Shown: positions 11,045 through 23,796, counted from the first letter of the stretch. The stretch is DNA of 64,000 nucleotides from Hordeum vulgare subsp. vulgare (GCF_904849725.1 NC_058518.1:393935581-393999580); one strand, 5' to 3'. Made by a program: numbers and translations. Notes: generated by a model not told the origin, from the sequence alone.

Positions 11045-12830
11045 TTGGTGGGCATCTTTGGCCTCTTTTATTTCCTCACATGGGACAATGCTCCATCAAT
11101 GATGATCATCACACTTTCAACTCAAAACTTAGAGCAACGATGACTCTATATGGAATGCCTTCGGTAGTGTACCGTGACAATGATTTAGCATGGCATAGAC
11201 ATTAATGGAAACATCATGCTAGCTATCTTACGATCATGCAATGGCAATGTAGAAGTGGTGGCACATGTCATGGTGGTAGTTGCATGGCAATATATCTCGG
11301 AATGACTTCGAAAAAGCCATAGTAGGTAGGTATGGTGGCTGTTTTGAGGGAGGCTAATGGTGGGTTTTGTGCACCGACGGAAGTTGCACGACACTAAGAA
11401 GATAGTGATGGTGGAAGGTGAAAGTGCATCTAAACCATGGACTCAACATTAGTCACGAAGAACTCATATACTTGTTGCAAAAGTTTTATTAGTAATCGAA
11501 ACAAAGCATTCAACGCATACTCCTAGGGGAAGGGTTGGTAGGTATAAACCATCGCGCGATCCCGACCACAACACAAAGGATGACAATCAAAAGACTAATC
11601 ATGCTCAGACTTCATCACATAGTGGTTCACCATATGTGCATGCTACGGGAATCACTAACTTCAACACAAGTATTTCTAGATCCACAACACCTTACTAGCA
11701 TAACTTCAATATTATCACAACCACAACTCAAAACTAATTGAGATGAATCAAACTTCTCTAACTATTCAATGCACATGAAGGTGGAAGTTTTCATATCCCT
11801 TTGGATAACTACCCCTTTTGAGACTACTTTCAAAGCATAGATCAACTACCAAGCCATGCACCGCTGTTCTCTAAAAGATATAAGTGAATCACATAGAGCA
11901 AAATCAACTAGCTCAAAAGATATAAGTGAAGCACATGTGAGCTGAATTGTCTACCAAAGGATATAAGTGAAGCTCGACAAAATCACGGTGAGTGCATGTC
12001 TCTCTACCTAGGTGTGCAGCAAGGATGATTGTTACACAATAAAAATAAAAGACTCCTAAGATACAAGACTCTCCAAGCAAAACACATAACATGTGGTGAA
12101 TAAAAATATAGCCCCAAGTAACGTTACCGATGGATTGAAGACGAAAAAGAGGGGATGCCTTCCCCGGGCATCCCCAAGCTTAGGCTTTTACAACATCCTT
12201 GAATCTCTTGGGGTGCCTTGGGAATCACCAAGCATGAGCTCTTGCCACTCTTTATCTCTTTGTCCATAAGAACTTCACTCAAAACTTGAAAACTTCACAA
12301 CACAAAACTTAAACAGAAACTCGTGATAACATAAGTATAAGAAAGCAAACCACCACTTCCTTAGGCACTGTAGCAAACTTAAATTCTACTTATGTTGATG
12401 TTGGGTTACCGTATTTTCAATCTTCCATGGCTAATACCCCCCCCCCCCCCGATACTATCCGTAGTTTCATCAAAATAAGCAACCAACGCAACAAAAACAG
12501 AATCTGTTAACAGCAGACCAGTCTGTAGCAATATGTATAGTTTGTATACTTCTGGTACTTCAAAAATTCTGAAAAATTACGACAGTCTGAAGAATTTGCG
12601 TAGAAATCAGAAGCAAAACGAATCAACTCAAAAGCTCTTACAGAACAAAAATAAAAATTCTTTTCGTGAGCATAAAGTTTTTGTCTTTTCCAGCATGAAA
12701 AACGATCATCCCCAAGACTAATCATAACGGTTTTGCTTGGCACAAACGCAAAAAGAAACACAAAAAACACAATCATAACAGAATTATGAAAGTGTGGAAA
12801 ATAGAAAACAGAAAGAAAAAGGATAGATTC
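10192..12830 (-). other. NG3 non-coding internal region
   Basis: It aligns with NG4 41773-44366 and with NG1 23323-23796 plus 57736-59989. The open frames here are short, not shared between copies, and partly made of microsatellite. It includes the (TA)n run, an inverted-repeat AAGCTTGGGGATG motif near 12160-12185, and a 14-C homopolymer at 12437-12450. I see no gene. Confidence 0.65.
11004..11042. repeat. (TA)n microsatellite in NG3
   Basis: About 39 bases of uninterrupted alternating TA lie between two near-copies of GGCTCTTTGGCCTC. The same interval is short or replaced by other low-complexity DNA in NG1 (~58060-58130) and NG4 (~43500-43600), so the expansion is specific to this copy. Confidence 0.9.
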
Positions 12831-12881
12831 GTTGGGTTGCCTCCCAACAAGCGCTTTTGTTTAACGCCCTTAGCTAGGCAA
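12831..12881 (-). other. Conserved post-ORF block with hairpin, NG3 copy
   Basis: The hairpin core TTGGGTTGCCTCCCAA lies at 12832-12847, followed by GCGCTTTTGTTTAACGCC and TAGCTAGGC. It lies just past the stop codon of the gag-like ORF. Function is unknown. Confidence 0.7.
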
Positions 12882-12893
12882 AAGGTGATGGAA

Positions 12894-13568
12894 TCACGTA
12901 TAGTCATCTTTGGTGCTCAAACCATAAGTAGTGTGATCATTTATCATCTTAAGATCTTCATATTTATTGGATGACTCACCACTAGCAAAAACAAACTTGA
13001 CGGTCTTTTTGAGAGTGATATTTGGAGTATTTTGCACAGCGGCAAAAGCGGAACCCAAGTTGGTTATGACATCTTCTAGTTTGCCAATTCTAGAAGAATC
13101 ATTAACTATAAGTTCCTTCTCCCTTAAGTTTTTCAAAAAAGTTCCCACTTTGGATCCGTACTGAGTAATTTGATTGTGGATCTTTCTATCCAAACCCTCA
13201 ATAAGTTCAACTATGGCAATTTTGTTTTCAATAGCGTCAAGCCTTTGCATCACGTGTTCCAAGGTTAAGGTAGTTCCATTAACCATGAGCGGGGGTGAGC
13301 CTACCAAATTTATGATAGCTCCATAGGAGTCAACAGTATGGCTCCCCAAAAAATTCCCGCCTACAATGGTATCAAGGATATACCTATTCCAAGGAGAAAT
13401 TCCAACATAGAAACTGCGAAGAAGAACGGTGGTGGATTGCTTACGAGTAGATCTACTTTGAGCATTGCAAATCCTGTACCAAGCGTCCTTTAAATTTTCT
13501 TCCTCATTCTGCCTAAAATTGAGATCTTCATTCTCAGGGGTATCGTTTGGAGTGGTGGGTCTAGCCAT
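12894..13568 (-). CDS. Intact gag-like ORF of NG3 (224 aa)
   Basis: The ORF begins MARPTTPNDTPENEDLNF. Residues ~25-90 (NLKDAWYRICNAQ, LLRSFYVGISPWNR, LDTIVGGNFLG, AIINLVGSPP) resemble the C-terminal half of the Retrotrans_gag domain of Ty3/gypsy elements and can be lined up with the gag of ATH. A following segment rich in LDAIENK/LIEGLDRKI probably forms a coiled coil. There is no zinc knuckle and no pol. About four of five residues match the NG4 ORF by eye, with a 4-residue gap. I infer a capsid-like protein or a co-assembly partner for the capsid of an autonomous relative; a short gag of this kind is not enough for transposition. The start ATG is shared by NG1, NG3 and NG4. Confidence 0.75.
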   Translation of the reverse strand: MARPTTPNDTPENEDLNFRQNEEENLKDAWYRICNAQSRSTRKQSTTVLLRSFYVGISPWNRYILDTIVGGNFLGSHTVDSYGAIINLVGSPPLMVNGTTLTLEHVMQRLDAIENKIAIVELIEGLDRKIHNQITQYGSKVGTFLKNLREKELIVNDSSRIGKLEDVITNLGSAFAAVQNTPNITLKKTVKFVFASGESSNKYEDLKMINDHTTYGLSTKDDYT

Positions 13569-13754
13569 TGATGGACTATCTCACACACAAACGAGTAGTA
13601 AGAGGGAGAGTGAAATGGGCAAAAGAAAACGGCAAAGGAGAAAGGCAAATGAAAACGACAAATGTGAAGTGGGGGAGAATAAAACAAGAGGCAACTGGCG
13701 AAAAAGTAAATGCAAGAGATAAGTTTGTGAGACCTACTTGGATAGATCTCTCCT

Positions 13755-13772
13755 TCCCCGGGAACGGCTTCA
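13755..13772 (-). other. NG3 primer-binding site (tRNA-Asp type)
   Basis: TCCCCGGGAACGGCTTCA has three mismatches to the tRNA-Asp 3' end and lies 10 nt outside the 5' LTR start at 13783. Confidence 0.75.
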
Positions 13773-13782
13773 GAAATACTTC

Positions 13783-15430
13783 TGCTGCTGCAACAAAAGA
13801 CCTTCCAACGGCACCAGAAACATGTGCTGACGGGAGACTGTTCTTGTCTTGATTCTCCTCAGCAACGGCACCAGGAATCCTTCTGCTACGGCTACGCCTT
13901 TAGGGACTTCCTAGGCAAATATGCAAAGGATTTCCCCGTGGCCTTGGAGCCTTGTGTTTGTGTTCCCTCAAAGCGGAAAGGGTGATGTAACGCAGCGGTG
14001 GTAAGTATTTCCCTCAGTTTGAGAACCAAGGTATTGATCCAGTGAAGGAGTATCACAAGTACGTGCACAAACGTAAAAAGGTTGCTCCCAACGCTATGAA
14101 GGGGTTGTCAATCCCTTATAGATTGTTCGCCAAGTGAGAACTGAAAGCAACAAAGTAACAAAGCAAAGTAAAAGCGAAAGTGGAAACGATAGGTGTGAAT
14201 AGACCCGGGGGCCGTAGTGTTTACTAGTGGCTTCTCTCATGAAAGCAAGTAGACGGTGGGTGAACAAATTAGTGTTGAGCAATTGATAGAACCGCACAAA
14301 GTCGTGACGTCATCTATGGCAATGATTATATCTATAGGCATCACGTCCAAAACAAGTAGACCGATACTTTCTGCATCTACTACTATTACTCCACACGTCG
14401 ACCACTATCCAGCATGCATCTAGTGTATTAAGTCCAAAAGAACAGAGTAACGCCTTAAGCAAGATGACATGATGTAGATGGACAATCTCATATATACGAC
14501 AAAGCCCACCTTGTCACCCTTGATGGCAACTACACGATGTGTGCCTTGCTGCCCCTACTGTCACTAGGAAAGGTCACCACACGGTAAGAACCCAAAACCA
14601 AGCACTTCTCCCATTGCAAGAATCATAGATCTAGTTGGCCAAACAAAACCCAAGACTCGGAGAGACTTACAAGGATATCAAATCATGCAAATAAGAAATC
14701 AACAAAGACTCAAATATATATCACAGATAATCTGATCACAAATCCACAATTCGTCGGATCTCGACAAACACACCGCCAAAGAGGATTACATCGGATAGAT
14801 CTCCATGAAGATCATGGAGAACTTTGTATTGAAGATCCAAGAGAGAGAAGAAGCCATCTAGCTACTAACTACGGACCCGTAGGTCTGAAGTGAACTACTC
14901 ACGAGTCATTGGAGGGGCGATGATGTTGATGTAGAAGCCCTCCAACTCCAAAGTCCCCTCCGGCAGGGCACCGGGAAGGGTCTCCAGATGAGATCTCGCG
15001 GAAACTGAAGCTTGCGGCGGCGGAAAAGTGTTTTCGTGGATTCCCTGATTTTTTTCCTGTATTTTAGGGAATATATAGGCGAAGGAGCTAGGTCAGGGGG
15101 GCGCCTGTGAGGCCACAAGCCTGCTAGCCGCCGCCCCGTGGTGGCGGCTACAGGGCTTGTGGGCCCCCTGTATCTCTCCTGGCTTGGCCCTCAATCCCCC
15201 TAATCTTCTTCCGTTCAGGAAAAAAATATTTTGGGGATTTTATTCCGTTTGGACTCCGTTCCAAAATCAGATCTGAAAAGAGCCAAAAAACAGAAAAACA
15301 GGAACTGGCACTTGGCACTGAATTAATAAGTTAGTCCCCAAAAAGATATAAAAGGTACATAAAACATCCAAAGATGACAAGATAACAGCTTGAAACCATC
15401 AAAAATTATAGATGCGTTTGAGACGTATCA
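13783..15430 (-). repeat. NG3 5' LTR
   Basis: It is 1648 bp and partners 8542-10177. It ends in GACGTATCA, followed by the GTGAG TSD. Its left end again contains two primer-like motifs (~13799-13816 and ~13861-13879). A TATA-like AATATATAGG lies near 15070. Confidence 0.88.
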
Positions 15431-16285
15431 GTGAGGTCACCGCACAGTATGAACCCGAAACCAAGCACTTCTCCCATTGCAAGAATCATAGATCTAGTTG
15501 GCCAAACAGAACCCACAACTCGAAAAGAATTACAAGGATATGAAATCATTTATATAAGAGATCAGAAGAAACTCAAATAAGATTCATAGATAATCTGATC
15601 ATAAATCCACAATTCATCGGATCTCGACAAACGCACCGCAAAAGAAGATTACATCGGATAGATCTCCATGAAGATCATGGAGAACTTTGTATTGAAGATC
15701 CAAGAGAGATAAGATGCCATCTAGCTACTAGCTATGGACCCATTGTTCTATGGTGAACTACTCACGCATGATCGGAGAGGTCATGGTGTTGATGAAGAAG
15801 CCCTCCGTATCCGAATCCCCCTCCGACAGGGCACCAGAACGTGCCCTAGATGGGATCTTGCAGAGACAGAAGCTTGCGGCGGCGGAAAAGTACTTTCGAT
15901 GATCTCCTGATTTTATCTGGGATTTTAGGGAATTTATAAGCGAAAGACCTAGGGCACAAGAGGCCGAGGGAGCCCACAAGCCTGGGAGGCGCGTGCCCCC
16001 TTGGCCGCGGCTAGGGGGATTGTGGCCCCCCTACCCTGATTCTCAGGCTTCCCGATCTTTTTCTATTTTGGAAAAAATCTTTTTGGTAGTTTCGTTCCGT
16101 TTGGACTCCGTTTAAAATCCTCCTCTGAAAGGGGTCAAAAACATGGAAAAAACAGGATCTGGCACTTGGCACCGAGTTAATAAGTTAGCCTCAAAAAAGA
16201 TATAAAAGGAATAAAAAACATCCAAAGTTTGACAAGATAATAGCATGAAACCATAAAAAATTATAGATACGTTGGAGACGTATCA
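15431..16285 (-). repeat. NG2 5' LTR, distal segment
   Basis: It continues the NG2 LTR after NG3; the first five bases are the NG3 TSD. It matches NG1 61617-62477 and ends ..GTTGGAGACGTATCA, the mirror of the family terminus TGATACGTCTCC. Confidence 0.85.
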
Positions 16286-17364
16286 CCCTCCCGGTGAAAA
16301 CCCGGAACCCATTCGTCACTCCCGGTACACTGCCGGTAATGCCCGAAATCTTTCCGGTGACCAAATGAAACCATCATATATATCAATCTTCGATTCTGGA
16401 CCATTGCAAAAACCCTCGTGACGTCTGTGATCTTATCCGGGACTCCAAATAACCTTCAGTCACCAACACCTATAACTCAACTATACCAAAACGCCACTAA
16501 ACCTTAAGTGTGCAGACCCTGCGGGTTCGAGAACTATGTAGACATGACCTGAGACACCCCTCGGCCAATATCCAATAGCGGGACCTGGATATCCATATTG
16601 GATCCTACATATTCTACGAAGATCTTATCGGTTGAACCTCTATGTCAAGGATTCATATAATCCTGTATAACATTCCCTTTGTCCTTCGGTATGTTACTTG
16701 CCCGAGATTTGATCGTCGGTATCCCTATACCTATTTCAATCTCGTTACCGGCAAGTCTCTTTACTCGTTCCATAATACAAGATCCCATGACTAACACTTG
16801 AGGCACATTGTTTTCAAGGCTTATATGTGATGTTGTATTACCGAGTGGGCCCCGAGATACCTCTCTGTTACACGGAGTGACAAATCCCAGTCTTGATCCA
16901 TGGTAACTCAACGGACACCTTCGGAGATACCTGTAGATCACCTTTATAATCACCCAGTAACGTTGTGACGTTTGATACACACAAGGTATTCCGCTGGTGT
17001 CAGTGAGTTACATGATCTCATGGTCATAGGAATGAATACTTGACACGTAGAAAAAAATAGCAGCAAAATGACACGATCACATGCTACATTCATAGTTTGG
17101 GTCTTGTCCATCACATCATTCTCGTAATGATGTGATCCAGTTATCAAGTGACAACACTTGCATATGGTCAGAAAACCTTAACCATCCTTGATCAACTGGC
17201 TAGTCAACTAGAGGCTTACTAGGGACATTGTTTTGTCTATATATCCACACATGTATCTATGCTTTCATTCAATACAATTATAGCATGGATAATAAACGAT
17301 TATCTTGAAACAGGAAATATAATAATAACTATTTTATCATTGCCTCTAGGGCATATTTCCAACA
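16286..17364 (-). repeat. ANG1 3' LTR, first ~1.08 kb
   Basis: On the minus strand it starts TGTTGGAAATATGCCCTAG at 17364 and aligns with 1-1015 and with the right part of 24032-25841. It breaks at the NG2 boundary; the remaining LTR would lie left of NG2, outside the window. Confidence 0.88.
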
Positions 17365-17380
17365 GTCTTCCACTTGCACT
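17365..17380 (-). other. ANG1 polypurine tract
   Basis: On the minus strand, GTGCAAGTGGAAGAC directly precedes the 3' LTR start, the place of the plus-strand primer in copia elements. Confidence 0.7.
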
Positions 17381-17469
17381 AGAGTCAATAATCTAGTCTC
17401 ACATCGCTATGCGATTTACATTGGAATGAATCTAACACCCATACAGTTCTGGTGTTGATCATGCTTCGC

Positions 17470-20400
17470 TCATGGAAGAGGTTTAGTCAGCGGATCGACA
17501 ACATTCAGATCCATGTGCACTTTGCAAATATTTATGTCCTCTCCTTCGACGTAGTCACAGATGAGGTTGAATCGTCGTTTGATGTGACTGGTCTTCTTGT
17601 GAAACCTTGGTTCCTTTGCTAAAACATTGGCACCAGTGTTGTCAGAGAACATAGTTATTGGATTTAGTGTGCTTGGCACAACTCCAAGATCCGTCATGAA
17701 CTGCTTCATCCAGACACCCTCCTTAGCTGCCTCCGAGGCAGCCATGTACTCTGCTTCACATGTAGAATCTGCTACGATGCTTTGCTTGGAACTGCACCAG
17801 CTTACTGCACCCCCATTAAGAATAAATATGTATCTAGTTTGAGACTTAGAGTCATCCGGATTAGTGTCAAAGCTTGTATCGACGTAACTCTTTACGACGA
17901 GCTCTTCGTCACCTCCATAAATGAGAAACATTTCCTTAGTCCTTTTCAGGTACTTCAGAATATTCTTGACCGTCGTCCAGTGATCCACTCCTGGATTACT
18001 TTGAAACCTGCCTGCCCTACTTATGGCCAGGCTGACGTCCGGTCTTGTGCACAACATTGCATACATGATACACCCTATGGCTGAAGCATATGGGACGGTA
18101 CTCATCTTTTCTCTATCTTCTGCAGTTACTGGACACTAAGTCTTACTCAACTTTGTACCTTGTAATACTGGCAAGAACCCCTTCTTGGACTACTCCATTT
18201 TGAACTTCTTCAAAACTTTATCAAGGTATGTGCTTTGTGAAAGTCCTATTAGGTGCCTCGATCTATCCCTATAGATCTTAATGCCTAATATTTAAGCAAC
18301 TTATCCTAGGTCTTTCATTGAAAAACATTTGTTCAAGTAATCTTTTACGCTCTCTTAAGAACTCCACATTGTTTCCAATCAACAATATGTCATCCACATA
18401 TAATATTAGAAACACTACAGAGCTCCCACTCACTTTCTTGTAAATACAAGATTCTCCAACAAATTGTATAAACCCAAATGCTTTGATCACCTCATCAAAG
18501 CGCTTATTCCAACTCCGAGACGCTTGCACGAGGCCATAAATGGATCATTGGAGCTTGCATACTTTGTTAACATTCTTCGGATCAACAAAACCTTTGGGTT
18601 GCATCATATCCAACTCTTCCTTAAGAAAACCATTAAGGAACGTCGTTTTGACATCCATCTGGCAGATTTCATAATCGAAAAATGCAGCTATTGCTAACAT
18701 GATTCGGACGGACTTAAGCATCGCTACGGGTGAGAACATCTCATCGTAGTAAACTCCTTGAACTTGTGAAAAACCCTTTGCGACAAGTCGAGCTTTATAA
18801 ACGGTCACATTACTGTCCATGTTCGTCTTCTTCTTAAAGATCCATTTGTTCCGAATAGCCTTGCGACCTTCAGGTAATACTTCCAAAGTCCACACTATGT
18901 TTTCATACATAGATCCTATCTCGAACTTCATGGCCTCCAGCCATTTGTTGGAATCCGTGCCCACCATTGCTTTTTCATAATTTGCAGGCTCATTGTTGTC
19001 TAACAACATGATAGATAAGATAGGATTACCGTACCACTCAGGAGCAGTACGTGATCTTGTCGACCTGTGAGGTCCGACAGTAACTTGATCCGAAGCTTCA
19101 TGATCATCATCATTAGTTAGCTTCCTCCTCAACCGATGTTGCCTTGACAGGGGTTTCCTCCTGCCATGCGCCACCATCTAGAGGGAGCACAGGTTCTACA
19201 ACCTCATCAAGTTCTATCTTCCTCCCACTCAATTCTTTGGAGAGAAACTCCTTCTCAAGAAAAGTTCCGTTCTTAGCAACAAACACTTTGCCCTCGGATC
19301 TGAGATAGAAGGTGTACCCAACTGTCTCTTTTGGGTAACCTATGAAGACACACTTTTCTGCTTTGGGTTCCATTTTTTCAGGCTGAACCTTTTTGATATA
19401 AACATCACATCCCCAAGCTTTAAGAAACGACAACTTTGGCCTCTTGCCATGCCATAACTCATATGGTGTCGTCTCAACGGATTTTGACGGTGCCCTATTT
19501 AAAGTGAATGCAACTGTCTCTAATGCAAAACCCCAAAACAATAACAACAAATCGGTAAGAGTCATCATAGATCGCACCATATCTAACAAAGTACGATTAC
19601 GACGTTCGGACACACCATTACGCTGTGGTGTTCTAGGCGGTGTCAACTGTAAAACGATTCCACATTGTCTTAAGTGAGCACCAAACTCGAAACTCAGATA
19701 TTCGCCCCCTCGATCAGATCATAGGAACTTGATTTTCTTGTTACGACGATTTTCAACTTCAGTCTGAAATTGCTTGAACTTTTCAAACGATTCAGACTTG
19801 TGCTTCATCAAGTAGGTATGTCCATACCTACTCAAATCACCAGTGAAGGTGAGAAAATAACGATATCCGCCATGCACCTCCACACTCATCGGACCGCATA
19901 CATCAGTATGTATGATCTCCAACAAGTCACTTGCATGATCCATTGTTCCGGAGAATGGAGTCTTAGTCATCTTGCACATGAGGCATGGTTCGCACGTGTC
20001 AAGTGATTCGAAATTAAGTGACTCCAAAAGCCCATTAGCATGGAGTTTCTTCATGCGCTTTACACCAATATGACTTAAGCGGCACAGCCTCAAAAACGTG
20101 GATCATTGTTAACTCTACATATTTTGGTCTCAATGTTATGTATATGTGTGTCATCACAATCAAGATTCAATATGAACAAACTCCTCACATTGGGTGCATG
20201 ACCATAAAAGATATTACTCATAAAAATAGAACAACCATTATTCTCCGACTTAAATGAGTAACCGTCTCGCAATAAACAAGATCCAGATATAATGTTCATG
20301 CTTAACGCAGACACTAAGTAACAATTATTTAAGTTCATAACTAATCCTGATGGTAACAGAAGTGACACTATGCCGACGGCGATTGCATCAACCTTGGAAC

Positions 20401-21400
20401 CATTTCCCATGCGCATCGTCACTTCATTCTTCGCCAGCCTTCTCTTATTCCGCAGTCCCTGCTTCGAGTTGCAAATATGGGCAAGAGAACCGATATCAAA
20501 TACCCATGCACTACTATGAGAGCTGGTTAAGTACACATCAATAACATGTATATCACATATACCTGGTTTGGCGTTGGCCGCCTTCTTATCAGCCAAATAC
20601 TTGGGGTAGTTGCGCTTCCAGTGACCCATCCCCTTGCAATAATAGCACTCTGTTTCCGTCTAAGGTCCAGCCTTGGGTTTCTTCGTTGGATTGGCAACAG
20701 TCTTGCCGCTCTTCTTGGAGTTACCCTTCTTGCCTTTGCCGTTTTTCTTGAAACTAGTGGTCTTATTGACCATCAACACTTGATGCTCTTTCCGGAGTTC
20801 TGACTCTGCGACTTTAAGCATCGTGAATAACTCGCCGGGTGACTTGTTCATCCCTTGCATGTTATAGTTCAACACAAAGCTCTTGTAGTTAGGTGGCAGT
20901 GATTGAAGAATACTTTCAGTGATAGCCTCTTGCGGGAGTTCAATCCCCAGCTCAGCTAGATGGTTTGAGTACCTAGAAATTTTGAGCACATGTTCACTGA
21001 CAAACGAATTCTCCTCCATCTTGCAAGCATAGAATTTATCGGAGGTCTCATACCTCTCGATCTGGGCGTTCTTCTGAAAGGTAAACTTCAACTCATCGAA
21101 CATATCTTATGCTCCATGACATTCAAAGCGTCGTAGAAGTCCCGGTTCCAAGCCATACAAGACTGCACATTGAACTACTTAGTAGTCCTCCTTACGTGAT
21201 TGCCAAGCGTTCAACACATCTTGGTCAGACGTAGCGGGTGCTTCATCTCCTAGCGCAGCATCAAGGACATAATTCTTTTTCCCAGCTTGTAGGATGAGCC
21301 TAAGATTACGAGCCTGGTCTACAAAGTTGCTACCATCATCTTTTAGCTTAGCTTTCTCTAGGAACGTATTGAAATTCAGGGTTGCTACTGCGTGAGCCAT
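17470..21400 (-). pseudogene. Decayed copia gag-pol polyprotein of ANG1
   Basis: Minus-strand fragments in order: gag (21400-21179, 21103-20660); zinc knuckle/protease (20629-20090); GAG-pre-integrase and integrase (20093-19719, 19646-19113); RT (19177-18545, 18529-18278, YVDD kept); RNase H (18105-17470, with CEAEYMAASEAAKEGVW). Together they cover the copia domain order but are split by stops and frameshifts. Key residues are also lost: the last zinc-knuckle Cys is Tyr (KRNYPK) and the protease motif reads FDIGS instead of FDTGS. Several stops (near 19717, 18543 and 17470) are TGA where a CGA/CGG Arg codon is expected, consistent with methyl-CpG decay. It retains the RNase H end that ANG2 lacks. 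Confidence 0.92.
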
Positions 21401-21801
21401 TGATCTACAACATAAAATATTGCAAAGTGGACTTAGACTATGTTCAAGAAAATTAGAGTTTAACTAATCAAATTACTAATAAACTCCCACTCAAATAGAC
21501 ATCCCTCTAGTTACTTGACTGTGGCATGATCCGAATTCACTAAGTCAAATCCGATCATCACGTGAGTTGATCGTAGTTTCAGTGGTAAACATCTCTATGC
21601 TAATCATATCAACTATATGATTCATGCTCGACCTTTCGGTCTCTCGTGTTCCGAGTCCATGTTTGCACATACTAGGCTCGTCAAGTTTAACCCAAGTGTT
21701 CCGGTGTGCAACTGTTTTGCACCCATTGTATGTGAACATTGAGTCTATCACACCTGATCATCACGTGGTTTCTCGAAACGACAAACTGTCGCAACGGTGC
21801 A
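21401..21801 (-). other. ANG1 leader, gag-proximal part
   Basis: This non-coding sequence matches ANG2 1060-1477. The last five bases, GTGCA (21797-21801), are the left TSD of NG1. Confidence 0.8.
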
Positions 21802-23308
21802 TGCTACCTCTTGAGCTTGCGTTGGTTTTTCCCTTGAAGCGGAAAGGGTGATGCAACACAATAGCGGTAAGTATTTCCCTCAATTTGAGAACCAAGGTAT
21901 CAATCGAGTAGGAATATCAAGATGAGGCACCAATGTACCTGCGCGAAAACAGCAAACTTGCACCCAACGCCACAAAGGGGTTGTCAATCTCTTCACGATT
22001 GATTGCAAGGTGAGATCTGAAGGCGGAAAGTGCAACAAAGTAAAAGTGTAAGGCTGAAAATATGATGTGAAGTAGACCCGGGGGCCATAGTGTTCACTAG
22101 AGGCTTCTCTCAAGATAGCAAATATTACGGTGGGTGAATGAATTACTGTCTAGCAATTGACAGAACCGCGCAAAGTCATGACAATATCTAAGGCAATGAT
22201 CATACATATAGGCATCACGTCCGAGACAAGTAGACCGACACTTTCTGCATCTACTACTATTACTCCACACATCGACTGCTATCCAGCATGCATCTAGTGT
22301 ATTGAGTTCATGACAAACGGAGTAACGCCTTAAGCAAGATGACATGATGTAGAGGGATAAATTCATGCAATAGATATAAACCCCATCTTTTTACCCTTGA
22401 TGGCAACAACACGATGCGTGCCTCGCTACCCCTTCTGTCACTGGGTGAGGTCACCACACGGTATGAACCCAAAACCAAGCTCTTCTCCCATTGCAAGAAT
22501 CATAGATCAAGTTGGCCAAACAAAACCCACAACTCGAAGAGAATTACAAGGATATGAAATCATGCATATAAGAGATCAGAAGAAACTCAAATAAGATTCA
22601 TAGATAATCTGATCATAAATCCACAATTCATCGGATCTCGACAAACACACCGCAAAAGAAGATTACATCAGATAGATCTCCATGAAGATCATGGAGAACT
22701 TTGTATTGAAGATCCAAGTGAGAGAAGAAGCCATCTAGCTACTAGCTATGGACCCGAAGGTCTATGGTGAACTACTCACGCATCATTGGAGAGGCAATAG
22801 TGTTGATGAAGAAGCCCTCCGTATCCGAATCCCCCTCCGGCAAGGCACCAGAACGTGCCCAGATGGGATCTTGCGGAGACACAAGTTTGCGGCGGCGGAA
22901 AAGTATTTTCGTCGATCTCTCCCATGGTTTTGGATTTTTCGGGAATTTATAGGCGGAAGAAGTAGGGCAGAGGAGCCACCGGGGGCCCACAAGCATGCTA
23001 GGCGTGGGCCCCCAGGACACGGCTAGGGGGCTTGTGGCCTCCCGTGGCGCCCTCTGCCTTGGTTCTCAAGCTCCCTACGTATCTTCTGTTTCAGAAAAAA
23101 TCTTTTCGGAGGTTTTATTCCGTTTGGACTCCATTTAATATTCTCCTCTGAAAAGGGTCAAAAACACGGAAAAAACAGGAACTGGAACTTGGCACTAAGT
23201 TAATAAGTTTGTCCCAAAAAAGATATAAAAGGCATACAAAACATCCAAAGTTTGCTAAGACAATAGCATGGAACCATCAAAAATCATAGATACGTTGGAG
23301 ACGCATCA
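21802..23308 (-). repeat. NG1 3' LTR
   Basis: It is 1507 bp, TGCTACCTC.. to ..GACGCATCA, and pairs with 60967-62477. Unlike NG3 and NG4 there is no primer-like motif inside its end. Confidence 0.88.
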
Positions 23309-23796
23309 AGCATCCCCAAGCTTAACTCCTGCTCGTCCTCGAGTAGGGAAGTGATAAAGACTGAATTTTTGATGTGGAATGCTACCTAGCATAATTGTCC
23401 TTTGTAACTTCTTTCGTGTGCCATGAATGTTCAGATCCGTAAGATTCAAAACAATAGTTTGCTATTGACATGAAAACAACAATACTTCAAGCAAACTAGA
23501 AAGGTAATCATGAACTTTCGAAATAACAAGGCCAAAGAAAATTATCCCTACAAAATCATATAGTCTGGCTATGCTCCATCATCCCCACACAACTAATTTA
23601 AATCATGCATAACCCCAGTATTGGCCAAGTAATTGTTTTCGCACTCTTACTTTCTCAAACCCTTTTCAACTCTCACGCAATACATGAGCGTGAGCCATGG
23701 ATATAACACTATAGGTGGAATAGAGTATGGTTGAGGTTGTGAGACAAAAATGAGGAGATGGTCACATCGACTCGGCGTATCAAAGGGCTATGGAGA
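23309..23796 (-). other. NG1 internal region, 3' part with polypurine tract
   Basis: It starts with the polypurine tract (AGCATCCCCAAGCTTAA on the plus strand) and aligns with NG3 10178-10660. It is non-coding. It ends in GGAGA (23792-23796), the left TSD of SUK. Confidence 0.75.

Larger units (their letters stand above)
8542..15430 (-). mobile_element. NG3: complete non-autonomous gypsy-like element in the NG2 LTR
   Basis: It is 6889 bp, bounded by perfect 5-bp TSDs GTGAG (8537-8541 and 15431-15435). Minus-strand order is 5' LTR (13783-15430), primer site (13755-13772), gag-like ORF (12894-13568), conserved hairpin block, ~2.6 kb non-coding region, polypurine tract and 3' LTR (8542-10177). 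It has no protease, RT or integrase, so it depends on other elements. The NG2 LTR sequence CACTAGGTGAG|GTCACCGCAC closes up when NG3 and one TSD are removed. Confidence 0.9.
5955..16285 (-). mobile_element. NG2: non-autonomous gypsy-like element, interrupted by ANG2 and NG3
   Basis: This minus-strand element sits in the ANG1 3' LTR. Within the window it comprises internal sequence (5955-7787), a primer site, and a 5' LTR split by NG3 (7811-8541 and 15431-16285; ~1.58 kb after subtraction). Its terminus at 16285 (..GACGTATCA on the plus strand) is followed by Angela LTR sequence; CCCTC at 16286-16290 would be the right TSD. The 3' LTR and left end are off-window. It differs from NG1, NG3 and NG4 in carrying a 249-codon ORF in place of the gag-like ORF. 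Confidence 0.8.
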
